A DNA stretch of 64,000 nucleotides from Bog-756 sp963812885 (lineage in GTDB: Bacteria > Actinomycetota > Acidimicrobiia > Acidimicrobiales > RAAP-2). The notes under the pieces were generated by a model. It did not search any database. It was given only the letters and a program-made list of their open reading frames with translations, and had not been told where the DNA came from. This document shows, one piece after another, positions 8,067 through 17,032 of the stretch. Where the stretch lies: assembly GCA_963812885.1 (NCBI GenBank), contig CAWEWZ010000003.1:1-64000 (forward strand), read 5' to 3'. The position numbers and the translations under genes were made by a program. Each line of letters begins with the position of its first letter. Within the stretch, counting starts at the first letter, position 1.

Positions 8067-8133
8067 TTCCCCAGCAAGCGGACGGCCGCCGAGCGCATCC
8101 ACGAACGACGGTGCATCCACGGAACGCACTTAT

Positions 8134-8153
8134 ATCACAACGCCGGTTCACAG
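8134..8153 (+). repeat. Dispersed repeat fragment, copy M
   Basis: CACAACGCCGGTTCA matches the core of copies K and L (CACAACGCCGGxTC) in the same orientation. It lies between the SRPBCC gene and the original 3' end of the cysteine hydrolase gene, so this boundary is also marked. Confidence 0.4.
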
Positions 8154-8427
8154 GCAGCTACGAGATGCCCAAACAGATCTCATGAATCGGAATCTCCCAA
8201 GCTCTGCTCATTCCGGTGATTCCGTACACCCAGTCCGGAGTTTTCGGACACTGTGTTCGGAGGCCGCGTAGCGGCCGACGCTCAGAGAGACGTTCCCCTG
8301 AGGTCACCTCCTTCGGTGATGATCGGTGCGGACAGGAATCTGGAGTCGGGACGAGGGCTGTCGGCGGAGTGTGACGGGCTCCCATTGTGGCTGACGCTGT
8401 CCGTGCGGTCCATGGTGTGGCCGATGA

Positions 8428-9183
8428 TCACGGCTTCTTCTTGTCGTTTGTGGACGGCGTCTGCTTTCTGCGCATGGACTCTCCATCGAGCTCGATGCGG
8501 TGGGACTGCTCCAGCAGGCGGTCCAAGATGGCATCGGCGACGGTCGGGTCCCCCAAGGCCTCGTGCCAGAGGGAGACCGGCAGCTGGGAGGTCACGATGG
8601 TGGAGCGCTGATGGGCCCGGTCCTCGATGATCTCGAGGAGGTCACCGGCCTGTTCGGGGCTGAGGGGCCGGAGCAGCAGGTCGTCGATGACCAGGACCCC
8701 GACCCGGGACCAGGCGGCCATGACCCGGGAGATCCGTCCGTCGGCCCGGGCGATGGCCAGGTCGTCGAACAGGCGCGGTGCCCGCAGGTAGAGGGCGGTG
8801 TGGCCCCGGCGGATGGCCGAGTGGGCCAGGGCACAGGCCAGGTAGGTCTTGCCCAGGCCGGTCGGGCCCACGATGACCAGGGCGTGGTGGGCCTCCACCC
8901 AGTGGGCCTCGGCCAGGCTCATAATCTGGGACCGGTCGAGCCCCCGCCGGCGGCGGAAGTCGATGTCCTCGACCACAGCGGGCATGCGCAGCTTGGCCGC
9001 CTTCAAGACTCGCTGCAGCCGCCGGTTCTGGCGCTCGGTCAGCTCTTTGTCGACCAGGAGGCCCAGCCGGTCCTCGAAGCTGAGCCCCTCGTAGTCGGGG
9101 TGCTCCCGTTGTTCCTGCAGGCCGGTGACCATGGCCGGGAGCCGGAGGGCCCGGAGTCCCTCGACGGTGGTGTTGGTGAGCAT
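8428..9183 (-). CDS. istB: IstB-like ATP-binding helper of IS21 transposition
   Basis: The 251-residue protein is an AAA+ ATPase of the IstB/DnaC type. It shows Walker A GPTGLGKT, Walker B VLVIDDLLL, the IstB N-terminal LPAMVTGLQEQ...LSFEDRLGLLVDKE region, and the sensor-like IVTSQLPVSLWHEALGDPTVADAILDRLL. In IS21 elements IstB acts with the IstA transposase in target selection. ATG 9183 is preferred because a GAGGA site lies shortly upstream and the family usually starts close to it; the frame stays open to 9249. The start lies just inside the end of istA, so the two are probably translationally coupled. Confidence 0.92.
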   Translation of the reverse strand: MLTNTTVEGLRALRLPAMVTGLQEQREHPDYEGLSFEDRLGLLVDKELTERQNRRLQRVLKAAKLRMPAVVEDIDFRRRRGLDRSQIMSLAEAHWVEAHHALVIVGPTGLGKTYLACALAHSAIRRGHTALYLRAPRLFDDLAIARADGRISRVMAAWSRVGVLVIDDLLLRPLSPEQAGDLLEIIEDRAHQRSTIVTSQLPVSLWHEALGDPTVADAILDRLLEQSHRIELDGESMRRKQTPSTNDKKKP

Positions 9184-9199
9184 GGGGGTGTCCTCTTTC

Positions 9200-10741
9200 T
9201 CAGTGGTAGTAGTCGGGCCCCCGCACGTTGTGGTGCGGGGGGTGGGCACGGGGTGGCGACTCTCCGGGCAGGGGCTGGCGGTCGAGGTCGTGCTTCAGGA
9301 TCGACTCCACACTCCGGTAGGAGAAGGAGCGGACGGCGAGGGCCCGGGTGCAGGCCGCCTCCACCCGGGCCTGGCCGTGGCGGTCACCCAGTCGGATGAT
9401 GCCGAGAGCGGAGCGGAAGCCCTGTTCGGGATGGGGCCGGGCCGCCATGATCTCGGTGACCAGCTCGGCTGTCGACGGCCCGGTCTTCTCGGCCCAGGCG
9501 ATGATCCGTGACGGGCTCCAGGCGGCGTGGCGCCGGTGGGACTCGGGCATGTGGGCGGGGTCGGTCGTGTGGTGCCACCGCCGGTAGCTGCGCAGGTGGG
9601 AGGCCACCCGCTTGCCCGAGAAGAACACCTCGACGGTCCTTGCTGTCATCCGGGCGTCGACCTTCTTCCCCACCAGCTGGTAGGGGACGGAGTAGTAGTG
9701 GCAGTCCAGCTCGACGTGGTAGTCGATGTTGACCGTCGGCACTTTCCAGGTGGCGAACTCGTAGCGCTCGGCGGGCAAGGGGCCCATGGCCGGACGGTCG
9801 ATCTCTTCGAAGAGGCTCCGTCTCGAACCGTCCATCTTCTTGAAGGGGCGTTCGTTGATCTCGGTCACGCAGGCGGCGATAGCCGCATTGGCCTCGGCCA
9901 CGCTGGAGAACCGCTGGTGGCGGAGGCGGGCCAGGATCCAGCGTTCGGCCAACAGCACCCCTGCTTCCACCTTGGCCTTGTCCCGGGGCTTGTAGGGCCG
10001 GGTGGGCAGGATGGCCACGCCGTAGTGGGTGGCCATCTCCTGGTAGGTGGCGTTGACCTCGGGCTCATAGCGGTGGGCTTTGGTCACCCCCGAGCGCAGG
10101 TTGTCCGGGACCACCAGGCGGGGCACGGCCCCGAAGAACTCGAAGGCGTGCACGTGAGCGGCGATCCAGTGGGGCAGCTCCTGGGAGGGAAGGGCTTCGG
10201 CGTAGAGGTAGTTGGAGGCCCCGAGCACGGCCACGAACAGCTCGGCGTGGTCGATGACGGCCCGGCGGGCCCGGTCGTAGAGGGGGATCCTCTGGCCGGC
10301 GAAGTCGACGAAGCACTTCTCACCGGCCCGGTGCTCCTGGCGCATGACCACGTCCAGGTGGCGCTGGAACTGGCGGTAGTGAAAACAGAACTGGCTGTAG
10401 CCGTAGCCGTCGGGGTGGCGCTCTTTGTACTCGAGCCACAACAGCATGAGGGTCACTCCGGGACCCCGGAGCTCCCGATGGACAGCGTGATAATCCGGCT
10501 GGGGCCGGACCTTGGCCGGGGCCGGTCCCTTCGGGAAGAGCAACGCCTCGAGGGCGGCATCGTCGAGGTCGTCGGGCAGGGGCCAGGCGAGCCCAGCCTC
10601 GGTAGCCCGACGCAGGTGGTCGGCCACGGTGGTGTGGGGAATGCCCAGTGAGGCCCCGACCTGGCGGCGGCTCAGGTCCTCACCCAGGGCCAATCGGAGG
10701 ATGTCTCGGACCTTGCGCATGGCGAGACGGGGTCTGGGCAC
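9200..10741 (-). CDS. istA: IS21-family transposase
   Basis: The 513-residue protein is a DDE transposase of the IS21 (IstA) family. It has an N-terminal helix-turn-helix (SRRQVGASLGIPHTTVADHL), the core with FVDFAGQ (first Asp), VPDNLRSGV (second Asp) and the DKAKVEAGV Glu region, and a C-terminal beta-barrel-like part (WHHTTDPAHMPESH). Length is normal and the frame intact. It is transcribed first in the element, from the right end toward the istB-like gene. Confidence 0.93.
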   Translation of the reverse strand: MPRPRLAMRKVRDILRLALGEDLSRRQVGASLGIPHTTVADHLRRATEAGLAWPLPDDLDDAALEALLFPKGPAPAKVRPQPDYHAVHRELRGPGVTLMLLWLEYKERHPDGYGYSQFCFHYRQFQRHLDVVMRQEHRAGEKCFVDFAGQRIPLYDRARRAVIDHAELFVAVLGASNYLYAEALPSQELPHWIAAHVHAFEFFGAVPRLVVPDNLRSGVTKAHRYEPEVNATYQEMATHYGVAILPTRPYKPRDKAKVEAGVLLAERWILARLRHQRFSSVAEANAAIAACVTEINERPFKKMDGSRRSLFEEIDRPAMGPLPAERYEFATWKVPTVNIDYHVELDCHYYSVPYQLVGKKVDARMTARTVEVFFSGKRVASHLRSYRRWHHTTDPAHMPESHRRHAAWSPSRIIAWAEKTGPSTAELVTEIMAARPHPEQGFRSALGIIRLGDRHGQARVEAACTRALAVRSFSYRSVESILKHDLDRQPLPGESPPRAHPPHHNVRGPDYYH

Positions 10742-10803
10742 GAGTACCTCCTCGGAACGATGTCCGAGGGAGCCTGCTCATGCCTGCTCAGCTGCCGCCA
10801 GCC

Positions 10804-11451
10804 CTACGTGGCCTCCCCGACGGGGTGTACGAAAACTCCGGAATCGCTGTACGGATTCCGCCGGAACGGGTGTACGAAATCAGCGGAATCAGCAAAGCTC
10901 CCGGCAATGCGAACATTCCTGGTGTCGACGACCTCGGCGGTCCTTCCCGGTGCCGCCTGCTCGCCCCAATAGAGATTCGTGTGGGCGACGACCAGGTCTG
11001 GAGGGGGAGCACCCCACGCTGTCTGATCCTCGGTCGTATGAGCATCGCTGACGAGGGTTGTGTCGTAGCCCCTCACGAAGGCGCCGTGGAGCGTTGAACG
11101 GATACATGCATCAGTCTGGGCTCCAACGACAACGACCCGACCAACTCCGAAGTAAGAGAGCACCGACTCGAGGTCAGTGCCCTCAAAGGAATCGCCGTAC
11201 TTCTTATCGATGAGCGGCTCGGTATCCCTCGGAGCCAGCTCAGGCACGATCTTCCATGCATCAGTACCGATCGAACGTGGCCCGCCGGAGTCCTGGATCC
11301 AGACCACAGGGACATCTTGGTGCCGTGCACTATCGACAAGCTGGCCAATGTTGGCTACAACCTCATCACGCTTGTAGTTCCCGGCCACCACCCCGTTTTG
11401 CACGTCGACAACAACCAGGGCGGTGTGCGGCCTATTTTCGAGAATCGACAT
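10804..11451 (-). CDS. Isochorismatase-family cysteine hydrolase, 3' end cut by IS21
   Basis: The protein begins at ATG 11451 (AAGGAAGG just upstream) with ALVVVDVQNGVV. It carries the family triad: Asp in VVVDVQ, Lys in IDKKYGDSF and Cys in TDACIRSTLHGA. Such enzymes hydrolyse amides or vinyl ethers; the substrate is unknown. The IS21 element enters right after the AGS codons at 10895. Joining the flanks at the 6-bp duplication shows that the original frame ended L-G-D-S-D-S-stop, with the stop at 8182-8180. Only six residues are lost; about 30 IS-encoded residues replace them. The core fold is untouched, so activity may survive. Confidence 0.88.
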   Translation of the reverse strand: MSILENRPHTALVVVDVQNGVVAGNYKRDEVVANIGQLVDSARHQDVPVVWIQDSGGPRSIGTDAWKIVPELAPRDTEPLIDKKYGDSFEGTDLESVLSYFGVGRVVVVGAQTDACIRSTLHGAFVRGYDTTLVSDAHTTEDQTAWGAPPPDLVVAHTNLYWGEQAAPGRTAEVVDTRNVRIAGSFADSADFVHPFRRNPYSDSGVFVHPVGEAT

Positions 11452-11510
11452 CGGCCTTCCTTTCTGTGCCTGGATAGCAGTTCCAAGGTACCGAGGCCAT
11501 ACCCGATTCT

Positions 11511-11580
11511 GGGTGCCCCATACTGCCTGCGAGTTCAGGGGGATGCCCCAGGGGTCCACCGACCGGCACATGCAGGTCGA
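11511..11580 (+). repeat. Dispersed intergenic repeat, copy G
   Basis: GGGTGCCCCATACTGCCTGC, then GAGTTCAGGGGGATGCCCCA and CACCGACCGGCACATGCAGG. Bases 11526-11547 are identical (22 of 22) to 12869-12890 in copy I. It lies between the cysteine hydrolase start and the VOC gene stop. Confidence 0.65.
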
Positions 11581-11622
11581 CCGTACCCGAGCTGTTTCCG
11601 ACAACGAAGTGGGTTAGTCCGG

Positions 11623-12027
11623 CTACGCCTCAGGTGCCCAGGTGATCTCCCATCGGTTGCCCTCCGGGTCGGCGATGTACCCTGAGTAACCACCCCAATC
11701 ACGCTTGACGGGACCGGCGACCTCCCGGGCCCCGGCTGCTAAAGCCGAACGGAACGACTCGTCAACAGCGTCGATGCTCTCGACATTGACCCCAAGCGTG
11801 ATCCCATTCCAACCACCCCTCCCTGGCATCGGGTCCCCAGGAGCCGCTTCCTGGCCGAGTTGGTCAAGGGGATACAGAGCAAGGAGCACGCCTTCGGCCT
11901 CGTAGGTGGCGAACTCGTTGCTCGATCCGGGCCTCTCCTGCCAGCCCAGCTGAGCATAGAAGGCTCGCAGAGTCGGCATGTCCCGTACCCCGAGGGTGAT
12001 GTAGCTGATCCGCTGAGGAGAGGTCAT
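11623..12027 (-). CDS. VOC (glyoxalase/bleomycin-resistance fold) protein
   Basis: From ATG 12027 the protein has 134 residues in two beta-alpha-beta-beta-beta halves. The first half reads RISYITLGVRDMPTLRAFYAQLGWQE, and the second ends GGYSGYIADPEGNRWEITWAPE, which is typical of VOC superfamily proteins. Family members are metal-dependent lyases/isomerases or drug-binding proteins; neither substrate nor metal ligands can be fixed here. The frame is open upstream to 12057, but the family start fits ATG 12027. Confidence 0.85.
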   Translation of the reverse strand: MTSPQRISYITLGVRDMPTLRAFYAQLGWQERPGSSNEFATYEAEGVLLALYPLDQLGQEAAPGDPMPGRGGWNGITLGVNVESIDAVDESFRSALAAGAREVAGPVKRDWGGYSGYIADPEGNRWEITWAPEA

Positions 12028-12083
12028 ATCATCAATTTTGCCTGAAAACGGGAACACCCGGGATGCACCGCCGGAATAGTCTG

Positions 12084-12115
12084 GGGGACCGCGATCACCG
12101 GATCAGTGGGGCATG
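12084..12115 (+). repeat. Dispersed intergenic repeat, copy H (short)
   Basis: GGACCGCGATCACCGGATCAG followed by TGGGGCATGA, a diverged short copy in the standard orientation, between the VOC gene start and the SRPBCC gene stop. Confidence 0.35.
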
Positions 12116-12212
12116 AAGCGGAGCGCCTCAGCCGCTCCCACGACGCGGGTAGAGGTGGCCTGCTCCGGTGACCCGCTGTGCCCGAGCGATCCGTTTGCCC
12201 GCGGCCCAATCT

Positions 12213-12710
12213 CTAGATCGGCGGGTTCTCAGGGAGCTCAGCTGCAAGGAGCAATTCCGAGAGTTGCTCCAGTGATTGCTTGGCGTAGTTGATCCACATC
12301 CTGGTAATGAGAGGCATAAGGGGAGCACCGATGCCTTGTGGATGCAGCGTCCAGCGCCAGGTGATCAATGTGCCGGTGCCCTTCGATGTGAACTCCCAGC
12401 GTCCGTCGATTCTGTCGACCAGGGGCCGCATTGGTCCGGTGATCTCACTCAGCTGATAGCTGAACGAGTGCGGAGCATCCACATCTGTCAACTGCTCGCG
12501 CATTGTGCCACCGTCGGACGTCACGACAGTTCTTATCTGTCCGACCTGACCCCAGGTTCCGACCTGACCCCGGACCTCCTTGATCGGGGGCAACAGGACA
12601 TAGCGGCGACAGAAGATCGCGGGCAGCGAGACCGGCAGCGTCCCGTTGAAGGCCCGTTGAACGGTTACTGGGATCGCGCGCGACTGCTCGACCGAGATGG
12701 TGGTGGCCAC
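12213..12710 (-). CDS. SRPBCC family protein
   Basis: A 165-residue protein with a polyketide-cyclase/dehydrase-like START fold. It shows an N-terminal strand with VEQSRAIPVTVQRAFNGTLPVSLPAIF, a central RTVVTSDGGTMREQLTDVD...FSYQLSEITGPM beta sheet and a long C-terminal helix (PLITRMWINYAKQSLEQLSELL). Probably binds a small hydrophobic ligand; no catalytic residues can be named. It is not linked in an operon to the ArsR-SRPBCC pair at 7.2 kb and is only distantly similar to that protein. Confidence 0.8.
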   Translation of the reverse strand: MATTISVEQSRAIPVTVQRAFNGTLPVSLPAIFCRRYVLLPPIKEVRGQVGTWGQVGQIRTVVTSDGGTMREQLTDVDAPHSFSYQLSEITGPMRPLVDRIDGRWEFTSKGTGTLITWRWTLHPQGIGAPLMPLITRMWINYAKQSLEQLSELLLAAELPENPPI

Positions 12711-12855
12711 GGGGCCAGCTTATGCCCACCGGACATTTGACCCGTGTCGTAGCTTCCTGCTGTGGGCAGACGAGCAGGTGGGCAGAAGGCCGTCGGATTA
12801 GCTCGGACGCCGGATGAGTTTGCGTCGCGACGATCAGTCCGGTCCGGCAGTGAGG

Positions 12856-12896
12856 GTGACCCCGAACACCTGCGAGTTCAGGGGGATGCCTCAGGG
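12856..12896 (+). repeat. Dispersed intergenic repeat, copy I
   Basis: GTGACCCCGAACACCTGCGA followed by GTTCAGGGGGATGCCTCAGG. It shares 22 identical bases with copy G (12869-12890 against 11526-11547). It lies between the SRPBCC gene start and the GNAT gene stop. Confidence 0.65.
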
Positions 12897-12977
12897 CCCT
12901 GCTCCGTCGACTCCCGAGGGCGGGCTAGGTCCACTCGAAGAGCGTAACTTCTCGCCGATTCAGCAGTGCAGTGGGAT

Positions 12978-13781
12978 CTACGGAGCCGGTCGTTCAACCT
13001 GCAACTGCGATTCAGTATCGACAAACCCAACGGATCGGTAGAGATCGAGAGCCCAATAGTCAGGATCAGCCACCATCACGAGTTGCTTGGCGGCGAGCGT
13101 CGTGAACCCGTAGCCGCTGGCGACTTTGACGAGGTCACGAGCCAGTCCTTGGCGGCGGAACTCAGGATCCGTCTCGACGGCCTGGAACCTCGCTCGCCTC
13201 CCTCCCGCTCGGAACAAGCCCAGCTGGGAGACCAGCCGGTCATCCACGAACATGCCGAACCACACTCCATGTTCTGCGGCCACGAGGGCCTTGTTGGTTG
13301 CCACCCTGGCCTCGACGAATGCTCGGTAGCCAACGGTCTCAAGGTATCGATCTTCGCAACGGATCTTTAGTTCGAGGCTCTGAGACCAGTCAGCCTCGCT
13401 CTCGAGCACCCGAGCAACGACGCCGTCATCGGGCGTCGTGGGAGGCGCAACCGCCGCAGCCGTCATCACGGTTGCGCACTCCGCTGCAAGCCCAGCATCG
13501 GTGAACCCCGAGAGTGCATCGAGGTTCCCTCGAGCCTCATCGAATCCGATCGCCACATGGTGAGCTGAAGGAATGGCGGCGTGGAAAACATCGATCCAGC
13601 TCGTCTGCTCATCTGGTGGCGGGACGCCATCGAGCAGGAGAAAGTTCCCCCACCAGTGCGAAGGGTTGCTCGGGGTGCGGATGACCAGGTGATCGCCCCG
13701 GTCTTCGACGGATGAGCCGCCCAAAGCCAAGAGCGCCAGGTCAGTTGTAAACCCGATCGATCGGACCTCCATAGAAGACAT
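12978..13781 (-). CDS. GNAT family N-acetyltransferase (two-domain)
   Basis: From ATG 13781 the protein has 267 residues. The C-terminal half is a clear GNAT domain with WFGMFVDDRLVSQLGLF, then FQAVETDPEFRRQGLARDLV (the acetyl-CoA loop RRQGLA) and a final strand with DYWALDLYRSVGF. The N-terminal half is longer than in simple GNATs and begins with a strand pattern like a degenerate second GNAT domain. Acceptor unknown. ATG 13772 is an alternative start; no strong ribosome binding site separates the two. Confidence 0.8.
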   Translation of the reverse strand: MSSMEVRSIGFTTDLALLALGGSSVEDRGDHLVIRTPSNPSHWWGNFLLLDGVPPPDEQTSWIDVFHAAIPSAHHVAIGFDEARGNLDALSGFTDAGLAAECATVMTAAAVAPPTTPDDGVVARVLESEADWSQSLELKIRCEDRYLETVGYRAFVEARVATNKALVAAEHGVWFGMFVDDRLVSQLGLFRAGGRRARFQAVETDPEFRRQGLARDLVKVASGYGFTTLAAKQLVMVADPDYWALDLYRSVGFVDTESQLQVERPAP

Positions 13782-13821
13782 TTTCACACTGAATGCGCCT
13801 TGCTCAGCGCACGGGCAAAAC

Positions 13822-13905
13822 CGTCCCACAACGCCGGCTCGGCGACGGTTATCGACGGGGGTGTGCTTGCCAGCGGCTAACTGTGGCTGACGGGCACATC
13901 AGGGC
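13822..13905 (+). repeat. Dispersed intergenic repeat, copy K (long form)
   Basis: GTCCCACAACGCCGGCTCGG, GGTTATCGACGGGGG, TGCTTGCCAGCGGCTAACTG and GGCTGACGGGCACATCAGG. The order of blocks is the same as in copy E, so these two define the long form of the repeat. It lies between the GNAT gene start and the patatin gene stop. Confidence 0.6.
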
Positions 13906-13922
13906 CACCAATCCCGCTGCCG

Positions 13923-14924
13923 TCAGCGCCAGAACTTGGCGAGCCGCTCTCCGTGATCTATCCCCTGCTCGTAACCGGCTAGAGCGGAAGGTCGGCGTCT
14001 TGAGGGGTCCATCATGTTGGAGCCGAACGCTTCGCGGGAGTTGCCATCGGGAAAGATCGTCTCGACGGCGCTGCCGCTGGAGCGAAGCTCATCGACTTGA
14101 GCGGCAAGCTGCATGTGCCACTCTTCCGGATGCCGCGATCTTCCGCCGAAAGGCGACAGAACGAGTACCTGCTCATATCCGACCGCCAGATCGGCATTTT
14201 CGTTGCGTCGATATCCGCCGTCGATGAATCGGTCGTTGCCAATGCCGAAAGGAGGGACACCGAAGCCGTTGGCTGTGCTGGCGGCAACGGCGTCAACCAG
14301 ATCGACCCCGCTGTGGCGGTCGAAAACGACCGGCTCACCGGTGTGCGCGTCGACCGCCGTGATGAGGATCGCTCGTCCGGGCCATCGATGACTGGGAAGC
14401 CGGGCAGCGACGGTGGCACGCCACCGCTCTTGTCCGGATCCATCCGAGGCTGCGTCCATTTCGAGCGCGGCCGCACCCATCCTTCGACGCATGTCTGACG
14501 CGTGCTTAGCTGCGGCGATGATTTGGTTCGTTCTCTCCATATGGTCGATGGCGGGTCCCATGGGAGGTCGCCCGACGCTCGGACCGCCCGGATCGCCCCG
14601 TTGCGGGGATGGGGCGTCGAGGATCGCAGTAAGCAGTTTGGTCGGTGAAGCGCTTGTGACCTGGGCAGTCGCCGTCGCCCCGGCCGACGTCCCGATGATC
14701 AGATCGGCTTCGGTGACGTCCACGCCTGAGCGCAACAGGCCGGAGATGACACCGATCTCCCACGCATTCCCCGCGGATCCACCACCGTGAAGGACCAACG
14801 CGCGCCTGTGTCCAGCGCGGCTCTGCTCCGTGCCGTCGATCTGGGATTGATCCTGCTCGGACCGTGGCCAGCGGAAGGTCCTAGTGGAGGGAGAAAACGA
14901 AGCCGGAAGAGGTCCTGTATTCAA
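13923..14924 (-). CDS. Patatin-like phospholipase
   Basis: The 333-residue protein has the patatin/cPLA2 catalytic Ser-Asp dyad. An oxyanion loop LHGGGSAGNAWEIGVI is followed by the nucleophile elbow GTSAG (Ser80) and by FIDGGYRR with the catalytic Asp (about Asp235). It would hydrolyse acyl ester bonds of lipids. No signal peptide is visible, so it is probably cytoplasmic or membrane-associated. The first 40 residues are low in homology, so a downstream start before RALVLHGGG is possible. Flanked by repeats K and L. Confidence 0.88.
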   Translation of the reverse strand: MNTGPLPASFSPSTRTFRWPRSEQDQSQIDGTEQSRAGHRRALVLHGGGSAGNAWEIGVISGLLRSGVDVTEADLIIGTSAGATATAQVTSASPTKLLTAILDAPSPQRGDPGGPSVGRPPMGPAIDHMERTNQIIAAAKHASDMRRRMGAAALEMDAASDGSGQERWRATVAARLPSHRWPGRAILITAVDAHTGEPVVFDRHSGVDLVDAVAASTANGFGVPPFGIGNDRFIDGGYRRNENADLAVGYEQVLVLSPFGGRSRHPEEWHMQLAAQVDELRSSGSAVETIFPDGNSREAFGSNMMDPSRRRPSALAGYEQGIDHGERLAKFWR

Positions 14925-15118
14925 GGAAGTCGCCTTTCACAAGATGCGTGCTGGGCGCTCCCTGGGGCCGACTATCTCAGTCGCTCGATCCCCGACAGGT
15001 GAGAGCACCCACGTTCGATGCTGCATTCACGGGGCCACCTCCTATCGATTGAACACCTTCCTCGAAACGGTAACACGCCGGTCCATCCCTCCCTTGCTCT
15101 TCTGGATGACCACCTCGA

Positions 15119-15199
15119 CTGCCCCACAACGCCGGATCAGCCGGCGTTATCGACCGTGGCTGATCGGCACTTCGGAGTTCAGTCCGGATTATCGACCGA
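15119..15199 (+). repeat. Dispersed intergenic repeat, copy L
   Basis: CTGCCCCACAACGCCGGATC, GCGTTATCGACCG and GGCTGATCGGCACTTCGG. A second ATTATCGACCG follows at about 15187-15197 and overlaps the stop codon of the response regulator gene on the minus strand. Confidence 0.55.
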
Positions 15200-15833
15200 C
15201 GAGACCATGACGATGCGCGTAGGCGACCGCCTGAGAGCGGTCCCTGCTGCCCGTCTTGGCGAAGATCCGATTCACGTGGGTCTTGACGGTGGCCTCGCTC
15301 ACGAAGAGGTCACTCCCGATCTCGGCGTTAGAGCGCCCGGCGGCGATCAGACGGAGGACCTCGGCTTCTCGCTCGGTCAGGCCGTCCGGCAGGGGGCCAC
15401 CCTCGCCCCCGGTTCCGGGCAAGGTTGCCACGTCTACGAGGCGGGCCTGGACCGCCGGGTCAAGTACGGCTTGGCCGGAGGCGGCAGCTTCAAGGGCGCG
15501 GCCGATGTGGTCCCGACCGGCATCCTTGGTGAGGTACCCGATCGCCCCCGCCCGCAAAGCCCCGACGATGGACTCGTCGTCGGCATAGGTGGTGAGCACC
15601 ACCACTTGGGTTCCAGGATGGTCAGCGCGGATTCGCTTCGTTGCCTCGACCCCGTCCACCCGGGGCATGCGCAGGTCCATCAACACGACCTCCGGGCACA
15701 GTTCCGCGACCAGAGCGACCGCCTCTTCGCCGTCGGAGGCGGACCCGACGACCTCGATGCCGGGCATCGTCTCCAGCAATGTGACCAGGCCCTCGCGGAC
15801 GACCGTCTGGTCGTCGGCGACCACGACCCTCAC
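15189..15833 (-). CDS. NarL/LuxR-family response regulator
   Basis: From GTG 15833 the protein has 214 residues. The receiver domain shows VVVADDQ (acidic pocket), the phospho-acceptor Asp53 in VVLMDLRMP, and the conserved Thr and Lys of VVLTTYADD and YLTKDA. The C-terminal LuxR helix-turn-helix is LTEREAEVLRLIAAGRSNAEIGSDLFVSEATVKTHVNRIFAKTG. The GTG start overlaps the stop codon of the upstream kinase frame (GTGA), so translation is coupled. It should bind DNA once phosphorylated by the adjacent kinase. Target genes are unknown. Confidence 0.93.
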   Translation of the reverse strand: MRVVVADDQTVVREGLVTLLETMPGIEVVGSASDGEEAVALVAELCPEVVLMDLRMPRVDGVEATKRIRADHPGTQVVVLTTYADDESIVGALRAGAIGYLTKDAGRDHIGRALEAAASGQAVLDPAVQARLVDVATLPGTGGEGGPLPDGLTEREAEVLRLIAAGRSNAEIGSDLFVSEATVKTHVNRIFAKTGSRDRSQAVAYAHRHGLVGR

Positions 15834-16994
15834 TCCGGCACCGCCACCTGGACGGTCCAACCCCGAGCGACTCGGCTCGGCACGACCTGGCCACCCAGCA
15901 GTTCGATCCGCTCGCGCATGCCTTGCAGGCCGAATCCGCCGCCTGTCGTGCTGCAACTCGCTTGTTGTGTCGGCGTCAGGGCAGAGACCGTTCGTGACCC
16001 TGAGCGTCGTCGACTTCGGGTCGAAGTCGAGGAAGATCGACACCGGCGCCCCGGGCGCGTGCTTGCGGGCATTGGTGACGGCCTCCTGAGCGGCGCGATA
16101 GAGCGCCAGTCCGGCGTCGGGTGCCAGTGGACGGGGTGCGCCGGTGACGGTCAGCTCGGCCCCGTCACGGGCGGCCAACGACGACAGTTGCTCGGCCAGA
16201 GCCACCGGCTCGTCGCGCAGTGCGTGCACCGCCTGGCGTGTCTCCTCCAGTCCCTGGACGGCGAGCCGCCGAGCCTGTTGGACCAGCTGGCGAGCCTTGG
16301 TGTGGTCATCGCCGTTCTCCAAGAGGGCGTCAGCCGCGTCCAGCTGAACGGACAGTGCCCCCAGGGAGTGAGCGAGGACATCGTGGACCTCGCGTCCGAT
16401 GCGGTTGCGCTCGGCCAGGGCGGCGGCTCGATCTCGCTCGGCATCGGCCCGGACCCGCTCGGCCAGGAGCTGTTCGGCCTGGAACGTCCGCTCCACGTAT
16501 TGGCGTCGGCTGGCGCCGACCATCAGCCCGACGACCACCGACACCGCCCCTTCGGCGACGAGGACACCCGGAGCACCCACGGCCGCGGTGGCCGCCGCCA
16601 GTGCGCCGACGCCGATGGCGCCCACGCCCAGACGCCGGGAGCCCCTCGAAGGCGATCCCCGCACCGAGCCCGGCGACGGCCATGAAGGTGATGGCGTTGG
16701 GGGCCAAGGCCGCCAGAGCTCCGCCCGACGCGGCCAGGAGGGCGAGGAAACACCACGTCGTGCGCCCCGGGGCTCGGAGCCGGCGGCTGGCCATCCAGCC
16801 CAACCAGCCGATCCCGGCGCCCCCATGAGCACCCACTTCACCGGGTGGTCGGCCGACACGCCCTTCGGCGGTGCCTGGTGCGCGGTCGCCCAGAGGAGTC
16901 CGACCAGGGCGGCGAGGCGGGCGGCGCTGAGCATGCGCTCTGTTCTCGTCCCCATCTGGGCTCGGAGTTGGGAGGCCAGCCCCACGGACACCAT
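15830..16994 (-). pseudogene. NarL-type sensor histidine kinase, frameshifted
   Basis: The kinase starts near ATG 16994 with a hydrophobic N-terminus and carries the HisKA_3 box ERNRIGREVHDVLAHSLGAL (phospho-acceptor His) and the N-box EAVTNARKHAPGA. The reading frame breaks three times. Near 16820 the membrane segment continues in another frame (CFLALLAASGGALAALAPNAITFMAVAG). Near 16640 it returns. At about 15955 the ATP-lid region switches to a frame with GGGFGLQGMRERIELLGG, which then ends at 15830. As read, the kinase would be fused out of frame to the regulator and lack its G-box. It is either decayed or affected by sequencing errors. Confidence 0.8.
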
Positions 16995-17032
16995 GATCCC
17001 ACTCGGCAGCTGTTCCCGGCGCCTCTCAGGGC

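Larger units (their letters stand above)
8205..10894 (-). mobile_element. IS21-family insertion sequence
   Basis: A complete element of 2690 bp. The ends begin TG and finish CA, as is typical of IS21. The left end TGCTCATTCCGGTGATTCCG matches the complement of the right end TGCTGATTCCGCTGATTTCG, with further internal GTACACCC-type repeats inside both ends. AAGCTC is present at 8199-8204 and again at 10895-10900, a perfect 6-bp target duplication. It carries istA-like (9200-10741) and istB-like (8428-9183) genes on the minus strand. Both reading frames are intact, which together with the perfect duplication points to a recent insertion. It interrupts the 3' end of a cysteine hydrolase gene. 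Confidence 0.93.

Noticed and set aside
9527..10651. 374-codon plus-strand frame inside the IS21 element
   Set aside because: Antisense of the transposase, which has all its motifs on the other strand.
15018..16685. Long open frame on the plus strand opposite the kinase and regulator
   Set aside because: It is the antisense of the two-component genes. High GC gives long empty frames on the opposite strand; the translation is rich in Gly, Arg and His and has no family look.
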